64,000 nt of DNA from Fibrobacter succinogenes (GTDB lineage: Bacteria > Fibrobacterota > Fibrobacteria > Fibrobacterales > Fibrobacteraceae): contig CACYRP010000024.1 of the NCBI GenBank assembly GCA_902776765.1, forward strand, positions 21,015 through 85,014, read 5' to 3'. A program made the position numbers and the translations under genes. The notes below the pieces were generated by a model, which saw nothing but the letters and a program-made list of their open reading frames with translations, was not told the origin of the DNA and made no database searches. Shown piece by piece: positions 24,639 to 33,848 of the stretch (the first letter of the stretch is position 1; every line of letters starts with the position of its first letter).

Positions 24639-26360
24639 CTAAAATTCCATAAGAAGTGGCAGATAATCGCAAAGTTTCATGCCTGACGGGGGCAAAGTTT
24701 TGCGATCAAGGCGAACCATGCGCACTTCGGCCGGTTTTCCGACGATACGGGCAAGGATTTCGAAGTTATCGCGAGTTTCCCAAACGGCAGCATCCAAGAC
24801 AACCCCGTTGCCGCAATCGGTTTCACCCGTGTTGTTGCTGATACCCGAAATTCTTGAATTTTGCTTGAGCAAGCGGGAGAAAATTTCTGGAGCAACGCCC
24901 AAATGATTCGAACTCGAAGCGGAATCATAAACGACCACATGAACTTCTTTAAAACGGTTATGAGAATCAAAAACAACCGTATAAGTGTGATGGTAGGGAT
25001 TTTCGAAGAAGGATTCCTGCCAAACAAAGCGTTTCACTTGTTTAAAATTCGCCGGGGAGTACTTTCTAAAGAATTCCTGCGAAGAAGCCCCGTAACGTAC
25101 AAGATAATGGCCCAACTTTGTCGAAAAATCATGTTTCTGTTCTGGAGCCATCGATTCACGAAGGCTATCAATAGCGCGGTTCAAGTTGGCGGTAAGCCCG
25201 TTATTGTATTCCTCAATAGCAACTTTACGGACTTGTTCAAGTTCACTTATTCGGGACTTGATATCCGGGTATTCCGGGTCGTTCTTGAGGATGTAGTTGA
25301 ACTCGCGGCGAGCCATGTCGAACATGTGAGCTTTCGTATAAGCAATACCCAGGGCTTCGCGGAGCGGCAAATTCTCAGGATAACGTTCTACCAGCGGTGC
25401 AAGAATGTCGCATGCCACCTGTGCACGGTCCCTGGAGGACCCGGCATAAGAACCATTCTTTCCGGGAGCGGTCTTTTCGCCAATCGTCGCCATTGCACGG
25501 CGGGCCTTTTCGTAATCGGGGCGGAACGCAATTATGCGCTGGTACGTTTTTTCAGCTTCGTCAAACTTGCCATTGTATTCGGCGAGGTACCCGCGCAAAA
25601 GGAGCAAATCCGAAGAAAGCGGGAACTGCGTCAATGCATAATCGATCACGAGAGACGCACTGTCCAGTACTCCTTCGTCGTGATAGATTTTTGCCAAAAG
25701 TTCAAACGCACGTTGCGAGTCGCCCGAAGAAAGGCTGATGGCCGCACGGCATTCGCCTGCAGCCTCCTTCATGTTTCCATTCTTGAGCAAAAGTTCCGCA
25801 TACCACAGCCTGATTTCGTAAATGGACGGAGAGCGGTTGCTTGCCATCTTAGCAAGTTCAAGCGCTACAGTCAAGTTCCCTGCCAACAACGACTTACGGC
25901 TGTCGAGATAAAAACTGATTCCCGTACTCGGGTAACGCGACATCAAACGTCCAATCAAAAGATCAGCGCGGTCGCGCATCACTTCCGTTACGGAATCCAT
26001 GTGGAATAACGTATTGACTTCACCCCAGACAGCCGCATCGACATTCGGGTACAATAGCACAAGCGCATCGTAAATTTCGTAGGCAGCCTTGGTCGCACCG
26101 CTCCGCGAGAGCTCCCCCGCACGGCGAAATTCAGCTTGAGCCTGCACTGGGAGTCGTTCGACATCCGCCTTGAAGTTTGGAGCATCGCCATTCAAAATAG
26201 ACGAGCCCGCCTTAAGCCCAAATGGGATTTCCCCCACTACAACTTTCGAGGGACCGTATTTGTTATAAAGTTTGTACCCACCATATGCAATCAACGCACC
26301 AAAGAAACAAAACAGAAACAGGTACGCAGCAGTGCGAGAAGCAGATGAGGTGTTCGACAT
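24639..26360 (-). CDS. Membrane-anchored TPR protein
   Basis: Predicted 573 residues. One N-terminal transmembrane segment (YLFLFCFFGALIAYGGYKLY) and then TPR-like helices between about 75 and 400 (AKIYHDEGVLDSASLVIDYA, YNGKFDEAEKTYQRIIAFRPD, GIAYTKAHMFDMARREF). The last ~170 residues are a separate mixed domain without a family I recognise. It precedes the TPR lipoprotein gene by 26 bases, and RlpA follows, so three envelope genes form one unit, with the sigma-factor gene just upstream (24-base gap). Confidence 0.75.
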   Translation of the reverse strand: MSNTSSASRTAAYLFLFCFFGALIAYGGYKLYNKYGPSKVVVGEIPFGLKAGSSILNGDAPNFKADVERLPVQAQAEFRRAGELSRSGATKAAYEIYDALVLLYPNVDAAVWGEVNTLFHMDSVTEVMRDRADLLIGRLMSRYPSTGISFYLDSRKSLLAGNLTVALELAKMASNRSPSIYEIRLWYAELLLKNGNMKEAAGECRAAISLSSGDSQRAFELLAKIYHDEGVLDSASLVIDYALTQFPLSSDLLLLRGYLAEYNGKFDEAEKTYQRIIAFRPDYEKARRAMATIGEKTAPGKNGSYAGSSRDRAQVACDILAPLVERYPENLPLREALGIAYTKAHMFDMARREFNYILKNDPEYPDIKSRISELEQVRKVAIEEYNNGLTANLNRAIDSLRESMAPEQKHDFSTKLGHYLVRYGASSQEFFRKYSPANFKQVKRFVWQESFFENPYHHTYTVVFDSHNRFKEVHVVVYDSASSSNHLGVAPEIFSRLLKQNSRISGISNNTGETDCGNGVVLDAAVWETRDNFEILARIVGKPAEVRMVRLDRKTLPPSGMKLCDYLPLLMEF

Positions 26361-26384
26361 CAGAATCCCTATCTAGAGTTCCAA

Positions 26385-27233
26385 TTAAATTTCCAAAAAG
26401 TCAGCCAGTTTTTCTTTGTGTTCCTTGCTCTTCTGCAAGCGGCGCAAAGTCTTGTTCTTAATCTGACGAACGCGTTCACGGCTGAGTTTCAAATCTTCGC
26501 CAATATCTTTTAACGTTGTGTCTTCGACGGTATCGAGGCCGTAGAACATGCGGAGAATTTCTTCTTCGCGCTGCGGAAGTGACGAAAGCGTTTCCTGGAT
26601 GAGTTTCTTGCGTTCTTCACGTTCCATGTCTTCGTCTTGGTTGCCATCGCTACCGAGCACGTCCATAAGCGTACTCACGGAGTCAGCACTGGAAACACCG
26701 GCATCATCGCCGATCGGGGCATCCAACGAGATATCCACAATCTTTTCCATGACTTCGACGATATCGCGTTCGTACGGTGCAAATTCTTCCATCGAAATGG
26801 TCTTATCGTAGTCACCGCCGTTCTGCATCAAGGCACGTTTAAAGCGATTCACAAGAGCAAGCTTGTTAGGCGGAATGCGGACTGCGCCCACCTGTTCGAA
26901 CAAAGCCTTCTGGATGGACTGGCGAATCCACCACACAGCGTAGCTGATGAACTTCACGTCCTTGTCCATGTCAAAGCGCTTAGCAGCCTTGAAAAGACCG
27001 AGGTTACCTTCGTTGATCAGGTCCAAAAGCGAGAGACCGCGGCCCTGGTACTTGCGGGCGACGCTCACCACAAATCGCAAGTTACCACGGATAAGGCGCT
27101 GCAAGGCAGACTTTCGAATTTCTTCGGTGTCACCGTTCTTGATGATTTTCAACAGCGCCGACTCCTCCTGCGGAGTCAGCGTAGGATACCTATTCAAGTC
27201 ACGAAAATAAAGAGCTTCGTTAAAATCACTCAT
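26385..27233 (-). CDS. Sigma-70 family RNA polymerase sigma factor (RpoD/SigA-like, short form)
   Basis: Predicted 282 residues. Region 1.2 (EALYFRDLNRYPTLTPQEE), region 2 (NLRFVVSVARKYQGRGLSLL, DLINEGNLGLFKAAKRFD, FISYAVWWIRQSIQ), region 3 and region 4 (LPQREEEILRMFYGLD, TLKDIGEDLKLSRERVRQIK) are all present, while the acidic region 1.1 and the long spacer of proteobacterial RpoD are absent. This is the architecture of the primary sigma factor of Bacteroidota and relatives. Whether it is the primary or a group 2 factor here cannot be decided from one window. AAAGGTG precedes the start. Confidence 0.9.
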   Translation of the reverse strand: MSDFNEALYFRDLNRYPTLTPQEESALLKIIKNGDTEEIRKSALQRLIRGNLRFVVSVARKYQGRGLSLLDLINEGNLGLFKAAKRFDMDKDVKFISYAVWWIRQSIQKALFEQVGAVRIPPNKLALVNRFKRALMQNGGDYDKTISMEEFAPYERDIVEVMEKIVDISLDAPIGDDAGVSSADSVSTLMDVLGSDGNQDEDMEREERKKLIQETLSSLPQREEEILRMFYGLDTVEDTTLKDIGEDLKLSRERVRQIKNKTLRRLQKSKEHKEKLADFLEI

Positions 27234-27290
27234 AAAAACAACACCTTTTGTCTTGGACAGACCGCCATTGACAGTTTAAAATATGGTTTT

Positions 27291-27587
27291 TTATGCAGTT
27301 TCCGTCAATTCCTTGAGTTTATCGTATGGGTAAATTCCCGAACGATGCCCATCGCTAAAAGAAAGACCCACTGCATAGCGGCCAATCGACTGGATATGTT
27401 CAAGCTTTACATCCAAGGGAACGGTCGAATCGTCCAAGAGTTTTTCACCAGTATGTTCATCGACACAGAGCGCGCACGGACAAGCTAAGCGGAGTTTGCG
27501 GACACTGCATGCGGTGCGAGTTCCATCATTCCATTCAAAGCCAAGTTCACCGTCTTTTGTTCTGAAAACTTTCTTTGGCTGGATCAT
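27291..27587 (-). CDS. DUF971 domain protein
   Basis: Predicted 98 residues matching the DUF971 / gamma-butyrobetaine-hydroxylase N-terminal-like domain: the Cys-rich LRLACPCALCVDEHTGEKL, HIQSIGRYAVGLSFSDGH and SGIYPYDKL. Cys residues at ACPCALC may bind a metal. The start overlaps the end of the Mrp/ApbC gene by 4 bases (ATGA), so the pair is translationally coupled; this association with Mrp-type Fe-S carriers is common and suggests a role in Fe-S handling. Confidence 0.85.
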   Translation of the reverse strand: MIQPKKVFRTKDGELGFEWNDGTRTACSVRKLRLACPCALCVDEHTGEKLLDDSTVPLDVKLEHIQSIGRYAVGLSFSDGHRSGIYPYDKLKELTETA

Positions 27588-28711
27588 ACTTCCTCCACGG
27601 GTAGCTGTTCGAAATCGTAATTGAAGTTTTTGAGGACTCCATCGCCCTCGGATTCAAAAACGGCAAGCGTACGGACCACCGTTTCTGCTGTATCCATAAA
27701 GACCTTCGCCGATTCGGAGTTCGGATAACGGAGCACGGCGGGAGTTCCTTCGTCCCCACAACCAGCAACGGCGGGTTCCAGCGGGACTTTGCCAATGAGC
27801 GGCACGCCCCACTTTTCAGCAATTTTCTGACCACCACCGGCAGGGAAAATGTTGTGGTGCTTTCCGCACTCATCGCAAATGAAATAGCTCATATTCTCGA
27901 CAACGCCGATTACAGGCACGCCAACGTTATCGAACATGGCAAGCCCCTTGCGGCAGTCGGCAAGAGCCACCTCTTGCGGAGTGGTCACGACGACCGCGCC
28001 GGCCATCGGGCAATTCTGCGTGAGCGTGAGCTGGATGTCGCCAGTTCCTGGAGGAAAATCCACGAGAAGGTAATCGAGTTTGCCCCAGCGCACATGATGG
28101 ATAAAATGCTGGATCATCTGCGATACCATCGGTCCACGCCAAATGGTCGCCTTGTCAGAATCCGCGAACATGCACATGGAGACGATGCTGATGCCGCCCT
28201 TTGCTTCGACCGGAGCAATCGTATTGTCTTCGAAAACTTCAGGCGCTTTATCAATCCCGAACATGAGGCCCATGGAGGGGCCGTAAATGTCTGCATCGAG
28301 AATACCCACGCGGGCACCAGAAAGGCTGAGCGCCATGGCGAGGTTCGCCGTCACGGTCGATTTACCTACACCGCCCTTGCCACTTGCCACCGCAACCACG
28401 TGCGCCACTTCGCCGATGTGGGAATTCTGCGGAGCCTTGGCGGCGGAATTGTCATCGCCCACGCGGCCCTGCGAAGAAGTAAGTGCCACCTCGACTTCGG
28501 TTGCGCCAAGCGACTTCACAATGGCAATGCACTGGTCCTTGAAGCGATCGCGAATCGGGCATGCCGGAGTCGTCAGTCGCAAATCAAAAGAAACCTTCGT
28601 GCCTACAATTTTCAGGTTTTGAACAAAGTTTAGTTCTACGATATTCTTGTGCAAGTCCGGATCCTGGACCGCACGCAAGGCACTTAAAATATTTTGTTCG
28701 TTCAGTTGCAT
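27584..28711 (-). CDS. apbC: Mrp/ApbC-type iron-sulfur cluster carrier ATPase
   Basis: Predicted 375 residues. An N-terminal MIP18/DUF59 domain (about 1-85: LRAVQDPDLHKNIVELNFV, TTPACPI) precedes a P-loop ATPase domain with deviant Walker A ASGKGGVGKST (about residues 111-121), DADIYGPSM and DFPPGTGD. A CxxC pair (YFICDECG) holds a bridging Fe-S cluster between two subunits. The protein carries Fe-S clusters to apo-enzymes, which suits an anaerobe rich in such enzymes (MqnC, IspH nearby in the window). Confidence 0.92.
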   Translation of the reverse strand: MQLNEQNILSALRAVQDPDLHKNIVELNFVQNLKIVGTKVSFDLRLTTPACPIRDRFKDQCIAIVKSLGATEVEVALTSSQGRVGDDNSAAKAPQNSHIGEVAHVVAVASGKGGVGKSTVTANLAMALSLSGARVGILDADIYGPSMGLMFGIDKAPEVFEDNTIAPVEAKGGISIVSMCMFADSDKATIWRGPMVSQMIQHFIHHVRWGKLDYLLVDFPPGTGDIQLTLTQNCPMAGAVVVTTPQEVALADCRKGLAMFDNVGVPVIGVVENMSYFICDECGKHHNIFPAGGGQKIAEKWGVPLIGKVPLEPAVAGCGDEGTPAVLRYPNSESAKVFMDTAETVVRTLAVFESEGDGVLKNFNYDFEQLPVEEV

Positions 28712-28717
28712 TTTAAC

Positions 28718-28800
28718 AGCTCGGCTCTACGAGCCTTTGAGCTATGGGGTCGCTCGCTAGCTCGCTTTGAGGTATGGGATCGGCGCAATGCGCCTCTGGG
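28718..28800. repeat. GAGCTATGGGGTCGCTCGC repeat upstream of apbC
   Basis: Two related units (GCTCGGCTCTACGAGCCTTT..., then TTTGAGGTATGGGATCGGCG) with short hairpins. Same family as 5276-5325, 42476-42530 and 49895-49980. Confidence 0.6.
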
Positions 28801-28847
28801 TTAAAAAATTTTCCTGGCAGAAATTTAGACTTTTTCACAAAACAAAA

Positions 28848-28875
28848 AAAGACAGATACCGAAGTATATGTCTTT
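28848..28875 (-). terminator. Terminator of the DJ-1/PfpI gene
   Basis: Read leftward, AAAGACATATAC / GTATCTGTCTTT forms a stem with a short loop and is followed by seven Ts. It lies 43 bases after the gene's stop codon. Confidence 0.8.
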
Positions 28876-28917
28876 TTGAAGAGAGCAATTTTTGAAAGCG
28901 CCATTGAAGCGCGAAAA

Positions 28918-29496
28918 TTAAATCTTGATTTTTGCACCCATGAGTTTCACGAATTCGCGAACAATAGCAGTGTCGCCAGGCCATGCCGGAGCCGTAACCA
29001 AGTTGCGGTCCACAACGGCTTCGTCTACATTCACAGCCACATACTTACCACCGGCAAGAGTGATATCCGGACCAACAGCAGGATAAGCCGTCGCCTTGTA
29101 ACCTTTCAGCACGCCAGCCGCAGCAAGCACCTGCGGACCATGGCAAATAGCCGCCACAGGCTTTTTAGCCTTGAAAAATTCCTTCACAATCTTGAGCACG
29201 CGTTCGTTCAAACGGATGTATTCCGGAGCACGGCCGCCCGTAATGAACAGACCTTCGTAATCCTTGACCTTCACCGCATCGAAATCGGCCGTGAGGGCAA
29301 AGTTATGACCGCGGGATTCGGAATAAGTCTGTTCGCCCAAGAAATCGTGAATTGCAGTAGCCACAGTTTCGCCGGCCTTTTTATCGGGGCACACAGCATC
29401 CACCTGATAGCCAAGCATAGACATCGACTGGAACGGGACCATGGTTTCGTAGTCTTCGGTAAAATCGCCACAGAGAAGTAGAACTTTTTTTGCCAT
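28918..29496 (-). CDS. DJ-1/PfpI family protein
   Basis: Predicted 192 residues. The flavodoxin-like fold and nucleophile elbow [13 protein letters not shown] (Cys near residue 116) identify the DJ-1/PfpI family; [13 protein letters not shown] and [12 protein letters not shown] provide the usual surrounding motifs including a Glu near the active Cys. Members include glyoxalase/deglycase-like and protease-like proteins; the exact reaction is not readable here. It is a single gene with its own terminator and a 130-base gap upstream. Confidence 0.88.
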   Translation of the reverse strand: MAKKVLLLCGDFTEDYETMVPFQSMSMLGYQVDAVCPDKKAGETVATAIHDFLGEQTYSESRGHNFALTADFDAVKVKDYEGLFITGGRAPEYIRLNERVLKIVKEFFKAKKPVAAICHGPQVLAAAGVLKGYKATAYPAVGPDITLAGGKYVAVNVDEAVVDRNLVTAPAWPGDTAIVREFVKLMGAKIKI

Positions 29497-29626
29497 TACG
29501 CACTCCTTATGAAACGCTATTTTAAGAATGTTATTTTGTTTCCTACAACCAACATAGGACCAATGCTACAAAATACATCTAATGTTTCAATAGAGTACGT
29601 TTGTTCACAAATTTTAACAAACAAAT

Positions 29627-29995
29627 TTAACGGTTGAAACCCATGAGGTAAAGTCCGGCAGCACAAGCGGCAACGCCAAGCACAAAACTCGGAAATGCGT
29701 AGATTGCAAACATTCCGATTTTTCCAGATTGCAGCAGTGCGAGGTTCTCGTTCGCGAAGGTGCTGAACGTGGTAAAGCCACCGCAGAAGCCAGTCACCAA
29801 AAACAGCTTGAGGTTCGGCGAAAGCGATCCGCACTTGAGGAACAGTCCCGAGAAAATCCCGATGCAAAGGCAACCGAGAACGTTCACCACAAACGTCGGC
29901 CACGGGAATCCAGCGATCTTGGGAAATACTAACGAAAGAAAATAGCGAAGAACACTTCCGAGAGCACCGCCAATTGCAACAAAAAGATAGGACAT
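29627..29995 (-). CDS. crcB: Fluoride channel CrcB/Fluc
   Basis: Predicted 122 residues with four transmembrane segments, standard for the family. Diagnostic stretches are GGALGSVLRYFLS at the N-terminus, PWPTFVVNVLGC and GFCGGFTTFSTF, which carries the central Na+ and fluoride-lining residues. Dual-topology dimers export fluoride passively. I found no crcB-type fluoride riboswitch in the 60 bases upstream, which are simply AT-rich. The gap to the next upstream gene is 61 bases. Confidence 0.92.
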   Translation of the reverse strand: MSYLFVAIGGALGSVLRYFLSLVFPKIAGFPWPTFVVNVLGCLCIGIFSGLFLKCGSLSPNLKLFLVTGFCGGFTTFSTFANENLALLQSGKIGMFAIYAFPSFVLGVAACAAGLYLMGFNR

Positions 29996-30056
29996 GAGAA
30001 AAACAGTTTAAGACTAGTAATTTAAAGCGTCCCAAATAATAATAAAATTCAGAAGT

Positions 30057-31313
30057 TCATGTCAACTTATCAAAAAATACCTTATCCTTCCTCTGACGGA
30101 GTCTCAGATAATATCCGGCAATCATAGACGATAGCATTGTCGTAAGAACGAGGACCGTAAAAAATTCCAAACTTATTATACTTGCCCCATATGCAACCGT
30201 CGCAAGAACGATTCCAGGACCTCCCCTTGCATTCATGGTAATAGCAAAGTTGAGCTTTGTTGTATTACTAACTTTTCCAAGAATAAGAAATAGCCATGTC
30301 CCTATAAATTCCAAACCGAAGGCAATTCCAAAAAACATCACAAATCTGAAAAACGAAAAATTATGGAACACGTTAAGTTGAAATCCCACTAGCGCAAAAT
30401 AAATTGGGACGAAAAACGAAAAAACAAAATGTTCCAAATACTTAATTCGATTGTTCGCTTCCGCCAAGTTTCCAAACAATGCTTTAACAACATATCCAAC
30501 CAAAAAAGACGAATACATTATATTGATTCCAACCATATAAAACAATCCGCTTATAAGAAGTAGCGCAATAAAACTCAATGTATAAAAAACGTTGGTCGAT
30601 AGCCTAAGCTTTACGCCATTCATATATTTACTTAGAAACTTTACAACAACAAACATTCCTATTGTCGCCACAGACACAACAAGTGAATCACCGAAGCAGA
30701 GTTTTCCAGAATCAGCATTCCTTGTCGCCATATTGAGCAGAATCCACAGCAAAAGGTCCTGAAAAGTCGCAATAGTAAGCACTGCATTTGAAAATCTAGT
30801 GTTCATTACACCCATATCAAAGAATATCTTCGAAATGACAGGTATAGAAGTAATGGCAACACCAATAGCAAACACCATGCGGTACGAAAAGACATTACCC
30901 ATGTCGCCTATGAAATATTCCTGAAACACATTAAAGAAGGGAATACATCCAAGCATCGGAAGTAGCGTGGCTCCAAGAAACACAAGACTTATTATTTTAA
31001 GATTCTTGCAATCAACCTCAATCTTTGTCGAAAAGCCCGATAGAAACATCAGAAAAATCAAGCCCATCTGGTAAAAAACATTGAGAATTTTTCCTTCTTC
31101 TGGATAGGCGTTGAATATCAAGCCCATAAAATTAGGAAACAATAAGAAAAGCCCGCTTCCACCGATGAGCATACCTCCTAAAATTTCGCCTACAACTCTA
31201 GGACCTTTTATCTTTTCAACAAGCGAACCAAATACAAATGCGCTACCAAGAAGAAGCGCCAACGCTATAAATATCCTTATTATTTCAGCCTGTTCCAATA
31301 ACGAAAGTTCCAT
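30057..31313 (-). CDS. Cation/proton antiporter (CPA2/Kef type)
   Basis: Predicted 418 residues from ATG 31313 (GGAAAGGG upstream), about 12 membrane segments. GPRVVGEILGGMLIGGSG and the later TSIPVISKIFFDMGVMN and ATFQDLLLWILLN are typical of the CPA2/Kef monovalent cation:proton antiporter fold; no C-terminal RCK (TrkA-N) domain is present. It is the last gene of the AT-rich lipid cluster, 4 bases after the acyl ligase gene. It might set local ion conditions or move a product; its connection to the lipid genes is inferred from position only. Confidence 0.82.
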   Translation of the reverse strand: MELSLLEQAEIIRIFIALALLLGSAFVFGSLVEKIKGPRVVGEILGGMLIGGSGLFLLFPNFMGLIFNAYPEEGKILNVFYQMGLIFLMFLSGFSTKIEVDCKNLKIISLVFLGATLLPMLGCIPFFNVFQEYFIGDMGNVFSYRMVFAIGVAITSIPVISKIFFDMGVMNTRFSNAVLTIATFQDLLLWILLNMATRNADSGKLCFGDSLVVSVATIGMFVVVKFLSKYMNGVKLRLSTNVFYTLSFIALLLISGLFYMVGINIMYSSFLVGYVVKALFGNLAEANNRIKYLEHFVFSFFVPIYFALVGFQLNVFHNFSFFRFVMFFGIAFGLEFIGTWLFLILGKVSNTTKLNFAITMNARGGPGIVLATVAYGASIISLEFFTVLVLTTMLSSMIAGYYLRLRQRKDKVFFDKLT

Positions 31314-31317
31314 ATAA

Positions 31318-32784
31318 TTACCCTTTCCAAAATGTACTCTTATCATTTATGCTAAACTTTCTGATTTTTTCATATTTGGAGAGATTGCTATTTATTTTAT
31401 CAAAAACAAGTTGCCAATCACCTTCCATATTTTCCTTACCATTGACATAGATATCGCATGTCAAAAAGCCATCTCGATTATACACCCTAGCAGATACAAT
31501 CCGCGGATCAGCCGCCTCAACCTTGTCAATTATTCGCTTAGCCGATATATTTTCGCCATTATTCAGCACAATCATGGAATCCATTCGACCTTTGATATAG
31601 ACTTTATTGTTCATAACCTTTCCAAGATCACTAGTCAAGAAATAACCTTGTTCATCAAATACTTTTTTCGTGCTATCCATGTCATTATAATAACCGAGAA
31701 AAATATTAGGGCCCTTGATAGACAATTCACCATAGCCTTCATTATCAGGGTCAATAACTTTCACATCAACGTATTCTAGAATGGAGCCCACGCTATCCAA
31801 GTCATCTACATTTGGATAATCAATTGCAAATGCAGAGGAGGTCTCTGACAACGCATAAGAATTCATAATATTTAGCCCTTGCTCCATATATATTTTTCGA
31901 ATATCGTGAGGAAGAATTGAACCTCCACTAAAAAGGTATTTAAGTCGTCCGCCTAAAAGAGCATTAATAGTAACATTATGAGCGCAAGCCATTTCATAAA
32001 ATTTCATAAATATCAGAGGAACGGCACAATAAACCGTAGGCTTAGCCATCGCCATTTCATGAGCCATATTTCTAACATCATTTGCAAGATAAACCTTATA
32101 TCCAAAAACAAGCGAATAAAGAAAATTAAATATTGAACCGTATGTGTGGTTCAGCGGTAAAAATAAATAGCATACATCATTTTCATCAAGATGTATCCGT
32201 TTGGCCAAAGCTTCATAACTAGCGAAAATATTTTTTATTGAGAGCATAACACCCTTTGGGAATGATGTCGAGCCACTCGTAAATACAATCTTTGCCGGTT
32301 GATTTTCATCAACAGGAGCAATCTGAAAAAGACCTGTAAGAGATAATTTTCCTTGTTCAAGCATCTTGTCAAAATCATCTTCAATACAGATAAAATCTAC
32401 ATTAGGATATTTTGTCTTTGCCTCATCAACATATTCTTTCAAAGTCTTACTATAAAGAAGGCATGCAATTTCGCATTTGTCGATGGAATATTCTAGGTTG
32501 TCGCCAATCCAATCCTTAGACAAACCAACACTCAACCCAACATAATTCATAATTGCAACATCGGCAATCATCCACGCAATAGAATTCGGGCCATAAATAC
32601 CAATATTTTTCCCCTTATAACCGTGAGCAATCAAGAAAGAAGCAAAATAGTTAACCTTCTCAATAAATTCACCGAAAGTTATTCCTTCGAACTCTCCATT
32701 TTTCATTTCAAAGAGATATTCGAAATCTTTTCGATTCTTGTAATCTGATCTTAAGAACTTTTCCAATTCATTCACAGTTTTCAT
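31318..32784 (-). CDS. AMP-forming acyl ligase (ANL superfamily)
   Basis: Predicted 488 residues. The P-loop FTSGSTSFPKGVMLS (about residues 172-186), YALSETS, GELSIKGPNIFLGYY and YFLTSDLG follow the order of adenylate-forming acyl-CoA/acyl-ACP synthetases. The enzyme should activate a carboxylic acid as acyl-AMP. The C-terminus is short: after FLTCDIYVNG it ends STFWKG, without the usual GKxxR lysine motif, so the thioester step may be altered or a partner protein receives the acyl group. It overlaps the GNAT-like gene by 4 bases (ATGA), implying coupled translation and probably a shared pathway. Confidence 0.85.
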   Translation of the reverse strand: MKTVNELEKFLRSDYKNRKDFEYLFEMKNGEFEGITFGEFIEKVNYFASFLIAHGYKGKNIGIYGPNSIAWMIADVAIMNYVGLSVGLSKDWIGDNLEYSIDKCEIACLLYSKTLKEYVDEAKTKYPNVDFICIEDDFDKMLEQGKLSLTGLFQIAPVDENQPAKIVFTSGSTSFPKGVMLSIKNIFASYEALAKRIHLDENDVCYLFLPLNHTYGSIFNFLYSLVFGYKVYLANDVRNMAHEMAMAKPTVYCAVPLIFMKFYEMACAHNVTINALLGGRLKYLFSGGSILPHDIRKIYMEQGLNIMNSYALSETSSAFAIDYPNVDDLDSVGSILEYVDVKVIDPDNEGYGELSIKGPNIFLGYYNDMDSTKKVFDEQGYFLTSDLGKVMNNKVYIKGRMDSMIVLNNGENISAKRIIDKVEAADPRIVSARVYNRDGFLTCDIYVNGKENMEGDWQLVFDKINSNLSKYEKIRKFSINDKSTFWKG

Positions 32785-33848
32785 CTTAGCCTTCTTTCTA
32801 AAAGAACATATTCATAAACATCCGTTACATCTTTTAATGCATATTTTTGATTTACCCTTCCATCTCTTATAAGAGCGCTAATACTTGGAAGTCCATTTAT
32901 CTTAAGTTCTTTCATTATTGCATACACAAGCGCTTTGCCAAGTCCCCGATGCTGCAGATCTACTCCTATATAGAGCATAACGAATCGCTTCGGTTTCTTT
33001 TTTCTTCTGAGTATCTTAAAAATATTGAACAGGTTATCCGTATGATAAACTAAATTTCCATAGTCAGGAATCGATATATAAAATCCGACCATTTCTCCGT
33101 TAAAATAGGCAAACTTTGTCATATCATTATCTATGATTTGCTCATAGCTATTGAATAGTTCCCTGAAACTTTCAATTTCAATTTCCTTAAAAATTGGAAA
33201 ATCTTTATACAGGACAATCAAAAGCCTATAAACATCATCGATTGCCTTGCTAAACTCGCCATTTTTTAAACTTCTAATTTCATAACCTTTTGATACAAAT
33301 TCATCAAACCTTTTTTCAAAGACTTCGTTCACATATGTTTCATCAATTGCCCGAAACACATTCGATGTATAATGTTCTTTTACGTCAAATCCATTTTCCT
33401 TGAAAAAAACGAAATAGTAATCCTTATTATATGGCTCTCCCGTATAAGGGGTCTCAAAATTATTAATTTTAAGCCTATACTTTATCCAAAACGAAGCATC
33501 TACAGGTCCTTGCACTTTTTCGTAGTTGCGTTCTTTACAAAAAACAAACATTTTATCAAAAAGAAACTTCGCGATTTCATTATCATTAATACATTCAAAA
33601 AAGCCCATATACGCAGTATTGTCACCTTCGTATGTTGTGATACAAAAGCGCCCAACAGCCTTACCATTATCGTCGAAAACAAGAAATTTATCGAGCTTAA
33701 AATATTTACTCAATGGATGTGTTCCAAGAAGTATTTTTTTCACAGTATTGGGATTTTCCATGTTTTCGCTTGAATCATAAAGCTTTTTGGGAAGGTTTAT
33801 AAAATCCCTAACATATCTCTTTTCGTTTTCAAACTTGACAAGTTTCAT
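32781..33848 (-). CDS. GNAT-like acyltransferase
   Basis: Predicted 355 residues. The C-terminal part has a GNAT acyl-CoA-binding pattern (YIGVDLQHRGLGKALVYAIMKEL), and the N-terminal half contains VQGPVDASFWIKYRL, NFETPYTGEPYNKDYY and VFFKENGFDVKEHY, a set I recall from long two-domain N-acetyltransferase-like proteins. It probably transfers an acyl group, plausibly the one activated by the next gene. Ribosome binding site AAAGGGG precedes the ATG at 33848, which lies inside the last codons of the preceding dikinase gene (20-base overlap). Confidence 0.7.
   Translation of the reverse strand: MKLVKFENEKRYVRDFINLPKKLYDSSENMENPNTVKKILLGTHPLSKYFKLDKFLVFDDNGKAVGRFCITTYEGDNTAYMGFFECINDNEIAKFLFDKMFVFCKERNYEKVQGPVDASFWIKYRLKINNFETPYTGEPYNKDYYFVFFKENGFDVKEHYTSNVFRAIDETYVNEVFEKRFDEFVSKGYEIRSLKNGEFSKAIDDVYRLLIVLYKDFPIFKEIEIESFRELFNSYEQIIDNDMTKFAYFNGEMVGFYISIPDYGNLVYHTDNLFNIFKILRRKKKPKRFVMLYIGVDLQHRGLGKALVYAIMKELKINGLPSISALIRDGRVNQKYALKDVTDVYEYVLLERRLR

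Noticed and set aside
29996..30056. Fluoride riboswitch upstream of crcB
   Set aside because: The 60 bases are AT-rich and lack the conserved fluoride-riboswitch core; no pseudoknot is visible.
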